DNA of 41,767 nucleotides from Anaerolineales bacterium (GTDB lineage Bacteria; Chloroflexota; Anaerolineae; 4572-78; J111), in contig JACKAT010000051.1 of NCBI GenBank assembly GCA_020634935.1, positions 1 to 41,767 on the forward strand, read 5' to 3'. Position 1 is the first letter of the stretch. Each line of letters opens with the position of its first letter. Both the position numbers and the translations under genes were made by a program. The notes beneath the pieces were generated by a model that worked only from the letters and a program-made list of their open reading frames with translations, made no database searches and was not told where the DNA came from. Shown here piece by piece: positions 24,477 through 31,531 of the stretch.

Positions 24477-24791
24477 ATGCAACCTCTACGATTCATCGGG
24501 TCAAGTCTTGACGACCTTCGTAGTTTTCCCGCCGAGGCCAGGAGACAAGCGGGTTTTGAACTGTACAGCATTCAACGTGGGTTAGAGCCATCAGACTGGA
24601 AACCGATGAATACAATTGGTTCAGGTGTGCGAGAAATTCGTATTCATATCTTAGGTGAATGGCGTGTTCTCTATGTAGCCAAGTTTGCTGACGCTATTTA
24701 TGTCCTGCACGCTTTCCAAAAGAAAACACAAAAGACTCGTCGTAAAGATATCGAAACAGCCCGGCGGCGGTATAAACAATTGGGAGAATAA
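24477..24791 (+). CDS. higB: HigB/RelE-type toxin (phage Gp49-like, DUF891)
   Basis: 104 residues from ATG 24477. The fold is recognisable from SLDDLRSFPAEARRQAGFEL, then MNTIGSGVREIRIHILGEWR, VLYVAKFADAIYVLHAFQKK and TRRKDIETARRRYKQL. These proteins cleave ribosome-bound mRNA in the family members studied. The antitoxin gene starts 3 bp after the stop. The toxin-first order is the one expected for HigBA. It has no ribosome binding site but a well-placed -10 box. Confidence 0.9.
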   Translation: MQPLRFIGSSLDDLRSFPAEARRQAGFELYSIQRGLEPSDWKPMNTIGSGVREIRIHILGEWRVLYVAKFADAIYVLHAFQKKTQKTRRKDIETARRRYKQLGE

Positions 24792-24794
24792 TTC

Positions 24795-25079
24795 ATGGAT
24801 GAGCCAATTTTTGAGTCAAGCGGCAATGTATTTGCAGATTTAGATTTAGAGCCGGCAGAAGCAATGATCTTACATATGAGAGCCAAGTTGATGAATGATC
24901 TGCGATTGTATCTTCAGTCCAGCGGTATGACCCGGATGGAAGCAGCGAAAAAACTGGGCATCGCTGAATCGCGTGTGTCAGAGTTAATGGGCGGGAAGTG
25001 GGACAAGTTTAGCTTGGAAATGTTGATCACACTCGAGGCTCGTGTTGGGCGTCAAGTGACACTTGAACTCGCTGCTTAA
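24795..25079 (+). CDS. higA: HigA/XRE-type antitoxin
   Basis: A 94-residue protein. After a helical N-terminus (LEPAEAMILHMRAKLMNDLR) comes a helix-turn-helix: SGMTRMEAAKKLGIAESRVS, then ELMGGKWDKFSLEMLITL. This is the HigA-2-like layout. It should bind the toxin and repress the shared promoter. A ribosome binding site lies inside the toxin end (GGGAG, 9 nt before ATG). A strong terminator follows 32 bp after the stop. Confidence 0.9.
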   Translation: MDEPIFESSGNVFADLDLEPAEAMILHMRAKLMNDLRLYLQSSGMTRMEAAKKLGIAESRVSELMGGKWDKFSLEMLITLEARVGRQVTLELAA

Positions 25080-25111
25080 TGAGCTAGATAAATTGTTTGT
25101 TTATGGATCCA

Positions 25112-25139
25112 AACGCCACCCTTTACGGTGGCGTTTTTT
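25112..25139 (+). terminator. Intrinsic terminator of the HigBA-like operon
   Basis: AACGCCACC and GGTGGCGTT pair around a 6-nt loop, followed by a T run to 25139. Confidence 0.9.
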
Positions 25140-25234
25140 GCTGTCTCATTTCGAGTAGCGTAGGACGGGTTGTGGCCCGAAACCCGACAGATACGGGCGG
25201 GGGCGTTGGGTCTCGACCCTCGACCCCAACCTAT

Positions 25235-25303
25235 GCCTTCGGGGTCGAAAGGCCGGGCCGTCGATCATAGGAGTGGGCGCTCCGAAGGATTTGATCACGC
25301 GTG
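25235..25303. repeat. Single-copy relative of the minisatellite leader
   Basis: These 69 bp align without gaps to 26378-26446, about four-fifths identical (both start GCCTTCGGGGTCGAAA and share GGGCCGTCGATCAT). At this locus the sequence ends after one GATCACG instead of entering the tandem array. A lone family-A half-site AAGTGACTGTCACCT follows at 25323-25337. The 350-bp gap otherwise holds no gene. Confidence 0.6.
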
Positions 25304-25430
25304 TATTCATACGATTGACAATAAGTGACTGTCACCTATTAATCCAATCACGAAAAGCCCGATGCGGGAGAAGAAAACTTGATTTAAGCAAAATCATGAA
25401 TTACGGTATAATTCTTTTGGGAGGTAAGTT

Positions 25431-25700
25431 ATGAATATTCGTGACATTTTGGCTGATATTCACGCTCTTGAAGAAGAGTTGCTGGATTTTGAACGTAAAT
25501 TCGGCATCCGCTCAGAGACGTTTTACGCTGCTTATGCCAGTGGTGAAGAACCGGAAGATGATAACTGGATGCTGGACTTTGGCGAATGGGCCAGCGTTTA
25601 TCGCACCTGGCTGACCCGCCAAGCCGAGTATCGGGATGAAATCCAAAAGATCCAACGACAATCACCGAGTTTGGCGGGCTTAATTCGGGTTGCCGCATGA
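25431..25700 (+). CDS. Putative antitoxin partner of TumE-like toxin
   Basis: 89 residues with GGGAGG 7 nt before ATG and a TATAAT at 25407-25412. It is helical and acidic (DIHALEEELLDFERKFGIRS, then FGEWASVYRTWLTRQAEYRD), with no HTH that I can see. Its stop overlaps the start of the TumE-like gene by 4 bp (ATGA), so the two are translated together. I recognise this as the small gene that often sits before DUF6516 genes; function as antitoxin is inferred from position. Confidence 0.75.
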   Translation: MNIRDILADIHALEEELLDFERKFGIRSETFYAAYASGEEPEDDNWMLDFGEWASVYRTWLTRQAEYRDEIQKIQRQSPSLAGLIRVAA

Positions 25701-26143
25701 CCCAGCCCTTCCGCACACCGGAAGATTATGAGTTATTTTTGTATTCGCTTACGGAGCAGTTTCCATCAGTCAATCGTTCAACCATTGTCTTCATTCGACG
25801 TGGGGCAACGTTAGCCCGGGTGGCGGGAGAATTGCACTTCAAACACAACATTCGCCTGGTTGTCCGGGAGCGGGTGTTGTATCAGCACTTACCTCTTGTG
25901 ATGGATTGGTATGGTTACGAAGTGTGGCAAGATGAAGAAAAATTGTACTGGTATGACTCTCAACCGCATCCTAATAACCCAGAGTTGGCCAGTACACACC
26001 CTCACCATAAGCATATCCCGCCAGATATTAAACACAATCGTATCCCTGCTCCAACGATGAGTTTTACCCGTCCAAACTTACCCGCGCTAATCCAAGAAAT
26101 TGAAGAACTTATCAGTAAGATAGAGACTGAAACTGATACATAG
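25697..26143 (+). CDS. TumE-like toxin (DUF6516)
   Basis: A 148-residue protein. The characteristic block is LVMDWYGYEVW, then KLYWYDSQPHPNNPELASTH with PHHKHIPPDIKHNRIPAP and RPNLPALIQEIEELI. The N-terminal half is a small alpha/beta region (STIVFIRRGATLARVAGELH). Family members are annotated as TumE toxins, suspected RNA-targeting. Start overlap with the preceding gene, and a strong terminator 115 bp downstream, define a two-gene operon. The target of this protein is not established. Confidence 0.82.
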   Translation: MTQPFRTPEDYELFLYSLTEQFPSVNRSTIVFIRRGATLARVAGELHFKHNIRLVVRERVLYQHLPLVMDWYGYEVWQDEEKLYWYDSQPHPNNPELASTHPHHKHIPPDIKHNRIPAPTMSFTRPNLPALIQEIEELISKIETETDT

Positions 26144-26257
26144 AACTTCATCATCTTTGAACCGAGATGCCGGCTAACAACGGCTTTCTGCGGAGTACAT
26201 CATCCAACTTTACGCTAATAGTGAATAAGGTCATCACCACCCCCCCCCATCGATTTC

Positions 26258-26285
26258 AACGCCAACGTATACGTTGGCGTTTTTT
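26258..26285 (+). terminator. Intrinsic terminator of the TumE-like operon
   Basis: A 10-bp stem AACGCCAACG / CGTTGGCGTT around TATA, followed by a T run. It is preceded by a run of nine or more C at 26240-26249. Confidence 0.88.
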
Positions 26286-26377
26286 GTTGCCTTCGCCATA
26301 GCCAGGGTGAATCCGCTCTGATAAATGAGCGGTTGGCTGAAAAACCCTCAGAGGGCTGGTGATAAACGGTCTTTTCC

Positions 26378-26770
26378 GCCTTCGGGGTCGAAATGTTGGG
26401 CCGTCGATCATCGGGGTGAGCGTGCCAAGGTATCCGATCACGATCGTGATCGAAGGGTCTGGAGCAGCAAGATATACGATCACGATCGTGATCGAAGGGT
26501 CTGACGCGCCAAGGTGTCCGATCACGATCGTGATCGAAGGGTCTGGAGCAGCAAGGTATCCGATTGTGATCGTGATTGAAGGGTCTGACGCGCCAAGGTG
26601 TCCGATTGTGATCGTGATCGAAGGGTCTGGAGCAGCAAGGTATCCGATCACGATCGTGATCGAAGGGTCTGGAGCAGCAAGGTATCCGATCACGATCGTG
26701 ATCGAAGGGTCTGGAGCAGCAAGGTATACAATTACGGTCGTGATCGTAAGGTCTGACGCGCTGAATGCTT
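26378..26770. repeat. 42-bp palindromic minisatellite, eight units, GATC-rich
   Basis: Eight units start at 26436, 26478, 26520, 26562, 26604, 26646, 26688 and 26730, exactly 42 bp apart; the last is degenerate. Each intact unit carries the 18-bp perfect palindrome CGATCACGATCGTGATCG, with three GATC sites. Linkers alternate between two versions (GGAGCAGCAAGGTAT and GACGCGCCAAGGTGT). Because 42 is a multiple of three and has no stop in several frames, long repetitive reading frames open on both strands (for example 26359-26811 plus, with a 14-residue repeat). No ribosome binding site or family supports them, so I call this DNA repeat, not a gene. Confidence 0.9.
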
Positions 26771-26929
26771 TTGAGTCGCCCAAAAAATTCAACGCGACTC
26801 GACAAGGTTAAAAAAAGGCGATATACTGATCTTAACCTTACAATTGAATACGGGGGACTACTTACAACTTTATCAACTTCAATTTAGCAATTTCTATCTA
26901 TCGACCTGAAATCGAGAAAGGCACACGAA

Positions 26930-27832
26930 ATGTATCACGTCATTTTAGATTCACCCAGTCCTTACCTGGTCAACATCCCCACCCCCAACCAGCCGACCAA
27001 ACTCATCCCCGCCGGCCAAAACTTTGTCGCTTACGATGAGACCTTACCGCCCGAAGAGCAGTCGTACCTCTTGCCGGCCCTCCGGCAGCATTTGCAGGAA
27101 TGTGTCCCCTCGCAAAACAGCTTCAAAGCCAGCGAAGCCAAGCGCACCATCGCCTCCGAAGCCGTGAAGCGGCTGGATGAGCAGGCCAAAATCATCATCC
27201 GCAAAATTCACCGTAAAATCGATCTTGAATATATGGAAACACCGGAAGCCGCCGAAGAGTGGGGCTTTCAGGTCAAGCAAAGCACCCGCAATATCTTGTT
27301 GCCCAAAACCCAATCAGAACGGCTGGCGCTGCTGGATACGTACATCGCCACCGAAGAAAGCCGCCCGCCCGAAGAACGCTTCACCACGCCCGATTTGGTG
27401 GTCGTCGCCAACCTGCGCGATGATCTCAAAGCCAATTTGGAGGCCCGCCGGACCAACCGCAGCCGTCGCAAAGACAGCCACTCAGCCCGCACCGAAGCTT
27501 TAGAGGCCTTGTATGATACGCTGCGCCTGGCCGGCGGCTTACTCGTCCTTGAAAAGTTCAACCGGACCGTGACGACGGGGTTGGAAAAATGGGGCTTTGA
27601 GGTGGTCAAGCGCCAGAGCAAAGGGAAGGATGCCGACGCCGCTCCGGCCGCCAACGGGACCACGACCACCATCAACGGCAGCGAAACGACGACCAACGGC
27701 GCAGCGACCACGACCAGCGCCGAAACCACGACGCCCAACGGCGCGGCGACCACGACCGAAACCTCGACCAACGGCAGCGTTGATCTTAACGGCGCGGCTG
27801 AGGGAGTGGTTGAACTGGGCGAGCAAGGGTAA
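26930..27832 (+). CDS. Hypothetical protein with duplicated WGF-V module and Thr/Asn/Gly-rich tail
   Basis: 300 residues with GAAAGG 8 nt before ATG. I do not recognise the family. Residues 1-55 are a compact N-terminal region rich in Pro. From 60 to 230 the protein is helical and charged. The tag E-(E/K)-WGF-(Q/E)-V appears twice, at Trp111 and Trp221, exactly 110 residues apart, which suggests an internal duplication. Residues about 236-285 are low-complexity NGTTTTINGSETTT-like repeats, probably disordered. There is no signal peptide or membrane helix. It stands alone, between the minisatellite and a MITE-like element. Confidence 0.75.
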   Translation: MYHVILDSPSPYLVNIPTPNQPTKLIPAGQNFVAYDETLPPEEQSYLLPALRQHLQECVPSQNSFKASEAKRTIASEAVKRLDEQAKIIIRKIHRKIDLEYMETPEAAEEWGFQVKQSTRNILLPKTQSERLALLDTYIATEESRPPEERFTTPDLVVVANLRDDLKANLEARRTNRSRRKDSHSARTEALEALYDTLRLAGGLLVLEKFNRTVTTGLEKWGFEVVKRQSKGKDADAAPAANGTTTTINGSETTTNGAATTTSAETTTPNGAATTTETSTNGSVDLNGAAEGVVELGEQG

Positions 27833-27936
27833 GGGCCACTGGGGGTGAGGCTAACCCTTCGACAGTGCTCAGGACAAGCGCCGTCGCCCTGAGAGAGGGA
27901 AGGACGCTGAAGCGCCCTTCTATGACCTTTGACCAA

Positions 27937-28059
27937 CAGGACTTACGCAAAAACCAGGTGACAGTCACTTATTGGCGATAAATCAAGCACCTGAATGGCT
28001 CAAACAGGTCGATTTAGCGCGCTCAAGTGACTGTCACCTCTGGAACTGCGTAAGTCCTG
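27937..28059. mobile_element. MITE-like element, family A copy 3, intact with 5-bp duplication
   Basis: Exactly 123 bp. Terminal inverted repeats are CAGGACTTACGCA (27937-27949) and TGCGTAAGTCCTG (28047-28059), both perfect. Inner inverted repeats are at 27956-27970 and 28025-28039. ACCAA occurs on both sides (27932-27936 and 28060-28064), the mark of insertion with a 5-bp target duplication. No coding capacity. The sequence just upstream (27850-27900) contains the common CCCTTCGACAGTGCTCAGGA-type dispersed repeat. Confidence 0.88.
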
Positions 28060-28196
28060 ACCAAGTAGGATCGTCCTCCGCTGTTAAAATCCAAAACATT
28101 ACCGGGCCAGACCTGCCCCAACGTAGGCAAAACGTAACGGCTCAGGCATGTCATCCATTCGACCAGCTCAAGACAGGTTTCGAGGCGTTTTTTACC

Positions 28197-28246
28197 GAGA
28201 AATCCCCCAGATATTAGGTTGCTAACAGCGACTTGGGGGATTTCTC
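28197..28246. repeat. 50-bp inverted repeat
   Basis: GAGAAATCCCCCA (28197-28209) and TGGGGGATTTCTC (28234-28246) are perfect complements. It is followed by GTCGCTTGAAGCGAC, an odd palindrome near 28255. It is part of a 658-bp gap (27833-28490) filled entirely by repeats. Confidence 0.75.
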
Positions 28247-28302
28247 ACTCCCTCGTCGCTTGAAGCGACTGACATGAGGGCTGAGTAGTGACTAATAGTG
28301 AA

Positions 28303-28440
28303 TGACAAAGCCAGCTTTGTCGCTCCGTCCGTTTTGACAAAGCCAGCTTTGTCGCTCCGTCCGTTTTGACAAAGCCAGCTTTGTCGCTCCGTCTGTTTTG
28401 ACAAAGCCAGCTTTGTCGCTCCGTCTGTTTTGACAAAGCA
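28303..28440. repeat. 32-bp hairpin tandem array upstream of gatC
   Basis: Four complete units and a partial fifth, starting at 28303, 28335, 28367, 28399 and 28431. Each has the palindromic core GACAAAGCCAGCTTTGTC and the spacer GCTCCGTCCGTTTT (later units GCTCCGTCTGTTTT). The array ends 50 bp before the gatC start, so it may lie in that transcript's leader. A related unit occurs at 37970-38031. Reading frames through it are artefacts, since 32 is not a multiple of three. Confidence 0.9.
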
Positions 28441-28490
28441 TTTTTATCCCCCTATCATGCCCATTCAAATATCAATTTTGGAGACGCCTC

Positions 28491-28781
28491 ATGGCCAAAC
28501 TGAACCGCGAGGAAGTTGAACGCATTGCCGAACTGGCAAAATTAACTCTATCCGACGCCGAGAAAGATATGTTCCAGGAGCAGCTTTCAAACATTTTGGA
28601 GTATGCCGAGATGCTCCAGCAGGTCGATACCACCGGCATCCCGCCAACCACCAGCGCATTGCCGCTGAACAATGTCATGCGGGCCGATGCGTTGGCCCTC
28701 TCGCTGCCCAATGACGAGGCTCTGTCCAACGCCCCCGACGCCGAAGACGGGAGTTTCAAAGTGCGGGCCGTACTTGATTAA
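28491..28781 (+). CDS. gatC: Asp-tRNA(Asn)/Glu-tRNA(Gln) amidotransferase subunit C
   Basis: A 96-residue protein of normal length, with GGAG 7 nt before ATG. The family pattern is plain: LNREEVERIAELAKLTLSDA, then LSNILEYAEMLQQVDTTGIP, PTTSALPLNNVMRADA and an ending SFKVRAVLD. GatC wraps GatA and GatB in the GatCAB complex that amidates misacylated tRNA in the cytoplasm. gatA follows after a 160-bp gap that contains an inverted repeat; gatB is not in the window. Confidence 0.96.
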   Translation: MAKLNREEVERIAELAKLTLSDAEKDMFQEQLSNILEYAEMLQQVDTTGIPPTTSALPLNNVMRADALALSLPNDEALSNAPDAEDGSFKVRAVLD

Positions 28782-28789
28782 TTACTCGT

Positions 28790-28919
28790 AAGCGTTCAGC
28801 CCTTAGCTGTCAGCTATCAGCTTTTAGCTTATTGGGGCAAATATTTAGGTTACATAGTCGATCATGAAAGCCCAGACGTATCTTTAGCATTAAAGCTGAC
28901 GGCTGATAGCTGAACGCTT
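28790..28919. repeat. 130-bp inverted repeat between gatC and gatA (family C)
   Basis: AAGCGTTCAGC (28790-28800) and GCTGAACGCTT (28909-28919) are perfect complements. Within them CAGCTATCAGC is echoed by GCTGATAGCTG. The transcript joining the two genes would contain a long hairpin. A half copy of the same text, GTTCAGCTATCAGCCGTTAG, lies at 22899-22918. Confidence 0.75.
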
Positions 28920-28940
28920 GCAATCGCTAAACTGGAGGAA

Positions 28941-30401
28941 ATGTTGGAACTCTATTCACTCACCATTCATGAAGCTCAAGCGAAACTCCGTCAAGGTGAA
29001 ATTAGCTCGGTTGAGCTGACCGAGAGCGTGCTGGAACGCATCGACGCAGTGGAAGCGAAAGTGGGGGCTTATATTAGCCTTCAGCCGGAACTGGCGTTGC
29101 GGATGGCCGAGATGGCCGACGAACGCCGCGCCGCCGGTGAAGATCGGCCGCTGTTGGGGATTCCCTTGGGCATCAAGGACACCATCATCACCCACGGCGT
29201 CCCGACCACGGCCGCGTCGAAAATCCTGGATGGCTTTATCCCCCCCTTCGACGCCACCGCCATCGACCGGCTGCGCCAGGCCGGGGCGGTGTTTGTCGGC
29301 AAGACCAACTGCGACGAGTTTGCCATGGGCAGTTCGACCGAATATTCGGCCTTCCACCCGACCCGCAACCCGCGCAATCTCAACTGCGTGCCTGGCGGCA
29401 GCAGCGGCGGCAGCGCGGCGGCGGTTGGCGCGGGCGAGGCCCTGGGCAGCCTGGGCAGCGACACCGGGGGCAGCGTCCGCCTGCCGGCCTCGTTTTGTGG
29501 GGTGGTCGGCTTGAAGCCGACCTACGGACGCGTCAGCCGCTATGGGCTGATTGCCTTCGGCTCCTCCCTCGATCAGATTGGCCCGATCACCAAAGACGTG
29601 GAGGATGCCGCCATCCTGCTCAACGCCATCGCCGGCCACGATGCCCGCGACGCCACCTCGCTCAATGCGCCGGTGCCTAATTACGCTGAGGAGATCAAGC
29701 AAGGCGATGATCTCAAAGGGATCAAGGTTGGTATTCCGCAGGAATATTTCACCGAGGGCATGGAGCCGGGCGTGGCCCAAACGGTGCGGGCCGCCATCGA
29801 TCATCTGGCCGGTCTGGGCGCGGAGCCGGTCGAGGTGTCCCTGCCCAACACCGGCTATGGCATTCCCGCTTATTATATCGTCGCCACCGCCGAAGCTTCG
29901 GCCAACCTGTCGCGCTATGACGGTGTGCGGTTCGGCCTGCGCCAGGATGGCGGCGATATGTGGAACACCTTCCGCCAAACGCGGGAAGCCGGTTTTGGAC
30001 CGGAAGTCAAGCGCCGGATTATGCTCGGCACCTACGCCCTTTCGGCCGGTTATTACGATGCCTACTACCTGCAAGCCCAGAAAGTGCGGACGCTCCTGCG
30101 GCAAGACTTCGAGCGGGCATTTGAACAGGTGGATGTCATGGTCTCGCCGGTCGCGCCGATGGTGGCCTTTGAGATCAACGCCAAGGTGGACGATCCGCTG
30201 CAAATGTACCTGACCGATGTGCTGACCGTTTCGCTCAACTTGGCCGGGGTTTGCGGTATCTCTGTGCCGTGTGGCTTCTCTGAAGGGATGCCGGTCGGCC
30301 TGCAAATAATCGGCCCGGCGCTGGGTGAGAGCGCCATACTGCGCACCGCCTACCAATACGAGCAGACTACGGCTTGGCACAAGCAGCCGGCGGTGTTGTA
30401 A
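28941..30401 (+). CDS. gatA: Asp-tRNA(Asn)/Glu-tRNA(Gln) amidotransferase subunit A
   Basis: 486 residues, normal for GatA. The ATG at 28941 is only 2 nt from GGAGG; TTG 28944 would have better spacing, a difference of one residue. The amidase signature is complete: catalytic Lys in GIPLGIKDTI, then the Gly/Ser block PGGSSGGSAAAVGAGEALGS, with the cis-Ser and nucleophile Ser in GSDTGGSVRLPASFCG, and GLKPTYGRVSRYGL. It releases ammonia from glutamine for the GatB site. A MITE-like element lies between its stop and its terminator. Confidence 0.97.
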   Translation: MLELYSLTIHEAQAKLRQGEISSVELTESVLERIDAVEAKVGAYISLQPELALRMAEMADERRAAGEDRPLLGIPLGIKDTIITHGVPTTAASKILDGFIPPFDATAIDRLRQAGAVFVGKTNCDEFAMGSSTEYSAFHPTRNPRNLNCVPGGSSGGSAAAVGAGEALGSLGSDTGGSVRLPASFCGVVGLKPTYGRVSRYGLIAFGSSLDQIGPITKDVEDAAILLNAIAGHDARDATSLNAPVPNYAEEIKQGDDLKGIKVGIPQEYFTEGMEPGVAQTVRAAIDHLAGLGAEPVEVSLPNTGYGIPAYYIVATAEASANLSRYDGVRFGLRQDGGDMWNTFRQTREAGFGPEVKRRIMLGTYALSAGYYDAYYLQAQKVRTLLRQDFERAFEQVDVMVSPVAPMVAFEINAKVDDPLQMYLTDVLTVSLNLAGVCGISVPCGFSEGMPVGLQIIGPALGESAILRTAYQYEQTTAWHKQPAVL

Positions 30402-30428
30402 GTCAGGTAAAATAGACAGTTATATTAT

Positions 30429-30551
30429 CAGGACTTACGCAAAAACCCAGGTGACAGTCACTTATTGTCAATAAATTAGCATCGGAGTGGTCCAAACAGG
30501 TCGATTTAGCGTGCTTAAGTGACTGTCACCTTTGGAACTGCGTAAGTCCTG
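30429..30551. mobile_element. MITE-like element, family A copy 4, intact with 5-bp duplication
   Basis: Exactly 123 bp, like copy 3, with perfect 13-bp ends (30429-30441 and 30539-30551) and inner repeats near 30450 and 30516. ATTAT is repeated on both sides (30424-30428 and 30552-30556). It sits 27 bp after the gatA stop and 16 bp before the terminator stem, so it became part of the gatA 3' untranslated region. Confidence 0.88.
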
Positions 30552-30567
30552 ATTATCCCAAATTAAC

Positions 30568-30611
30568 ATCGGGGAGGCCAGAGCATTGCCTTGGCCTCCC
30601 CGATTATTTTT
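30568..30611 (+). terminator. Intrinsic terminator of gatCA
   Basis: A 13-bp stem, ATCGGGGAGGCCA with TGGCCTCCCCGAT, around an 11-nt loop, followed by TATTTTT. Confidence 0.9.
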
Positions 30612-30643
30612 GACGACGATGACTCTTGATCTATCGTCTCTTT

Positions 30644-31129
30644 TTATTCGGTCATATCCTTAAACTTTGCCACAATTTTTTCGGCTCGCCGGCGATTAAG
30701 ACCTCTATCGCCATAGCCCAATCGGGCGGCGGTGCGGAGGTGAATCAACTTGGCTTCGTCATCGATATAAATTTCCGTGTCATCTAAAAAGCCAAACACC
30801 AATGTTTGCGATATCGCGTGAATATAGTTGGGGGTGATGGATAAAACATCGGTGCGCGGCAGCGACCAGACGATCTCCAGCAGCACCGTGCGGGTCTCGG
30901 TGAGGGACAGGGTGTAGGGAATCGGATCGAGGTGATGTTCGACATCGTCAGCTTGGGTGGAAACACAATTAGGCGAGGCCGGACAGGGGGCCAACCGGCC
31001 GGCGATAAGGCCAATTGTGTTCGGTACGGGGCTAGCCCGTTTGATCAGCTTGCGGCTAACAATCCAGCCGCCGATACTCGCCATAACCAGAGCGCCGGTA
31101 ATGGCAACAATTTTTCCTAAAATAGTCAT
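30644..31129 (-). CDS. DUF1499 membrane-anchored protein
   Basis: 161 residues. Residues 5-24 are one N-terminal hydrophobic helix, so the protein is anchored or exported. The DUF1499 core is clear: LAPCPASPNCVSTQADD, then LLEIVWSLPRTDVLS, TLVFGFLDDTEIYID and IHLRTAARLGYGDRGLNRRR. The function of DUF1499 is not established. It appears monocistronic, convergent with gatA, with GAGGAG 13 nt before ATG, rather far for a ribosome binding site. Confidence 0.9.
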   Translation of the reverse strand: MTILGKIVAITGALVMASIGGWIVSRKLIKRASPVPNTIGLIAGRLAPCPASPNCVSTQADDVEHHLDPIPYTLSLTETRTVLLEIVWSLPRTDVLSITPNYIHAISQTLVFGFLDDTEIYIDDEAKLIHLRTAARLGYGDRGLNRRRAEKIVAKFKDMTE

Positions 31130-31218
31130 AGTAGGGATAAAACTCCTCTAGAAATATAATCGGTCGCCCACCATTAAACCGTGGCAACGGGAGATGAGGG
31201 AAGATCGACCCCATAATC

Positions 31219-31283
31219 GACAGAATTGACAAGATTATCACGATTTTATCGGTCATAATTCGGTAAATCGGGTTAATTCTGTC
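31219..31283. repeat. Inverted-repeat element, family D copy 2
   Basis: GACAGAATT (31219-31227) and AATTCTGTC (31275-31283) bound a 65-bp imperfect hairpin related to 21190-21257. It lies upstream of the DUF1499 gene. Confidence 0.65.
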
Positions 31284-31381
31284 TAATTTTTCTTCACCAC
31301 GGTTTAGGGCAGAGCTACTATATAATCGCTTTAGCGCTATTTCAGCCCTAAATACAGCGTAAACTAAGTTTTTGAGGGACG

Positions 31382-31447
31382 ACGAAGCCATCTCCACGTT
31401 CGGAAAAGGGGATTGCTTCGCTTTGCTCGCAATGACAAAGGCTTCGT
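31382..31447. repeat. Dispersed intergenic repeat (GATTGCTTCGC...GCTCGCAATGACA type)
   Basis: ACGAAGCC (31382-31389) pairs with GGCTTCGT (31440-31447). Inside is GGGATTGCTTCGC and GCTCGCAATGACA, a text I recognise as a very common intergenic repeat in many bacterial genomes. The 402-bp gap from 31130 to 31531 holds only this and the family D copy. Confidence 0.6.
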
Positions 31448-31531
31448 TACTTAATTTACAGTGTACTAAAGGGCTTTACGAATTAAATACGGTCATTGTT
31501 GCCCGGTAGGGGGCTAAAACCGCTATGTCAC

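Noticed and set aside
26215..26811. Long repetitive reading frames over the minisatellite on both strands (150, 178 and 196 codons)
   Set aside because: They are open only because the 42-bp unit is a multiple of three and lacks stops; none has a ribosome binding site or a recognisable start, and the DNA palindrome, not a peptide, is what is conserved.
28222..28436. Minus-strand frames with repeated KQTERQSWLCQ-like peptides
   Set aside because: They run through the 32-bp hairpin array, whose unit length breaks the frame; a by-product of DNA repetition.
28303..28440. CRISPR-like array upstream of gatC
   Set aside because: Units are nearly identical end to end with no variable spacers, so it is a simple tandem repeat; no cas genes are present.
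28956..30380. A 474-codon minus-strand frame opposite gatA
   Set aside because: Antisense shadow of gatA; the product is His/Gly/Arg-rich with no family features, while gatA on the plus strand has full motifs.
31219..31283. Terminator of the DUF1499 gene or of a plus-strand gene
   Set aside because: It lies upstream of the DUF1499 gene and matches the dispersed family D repeat at 21190; no T-run follows the stem.
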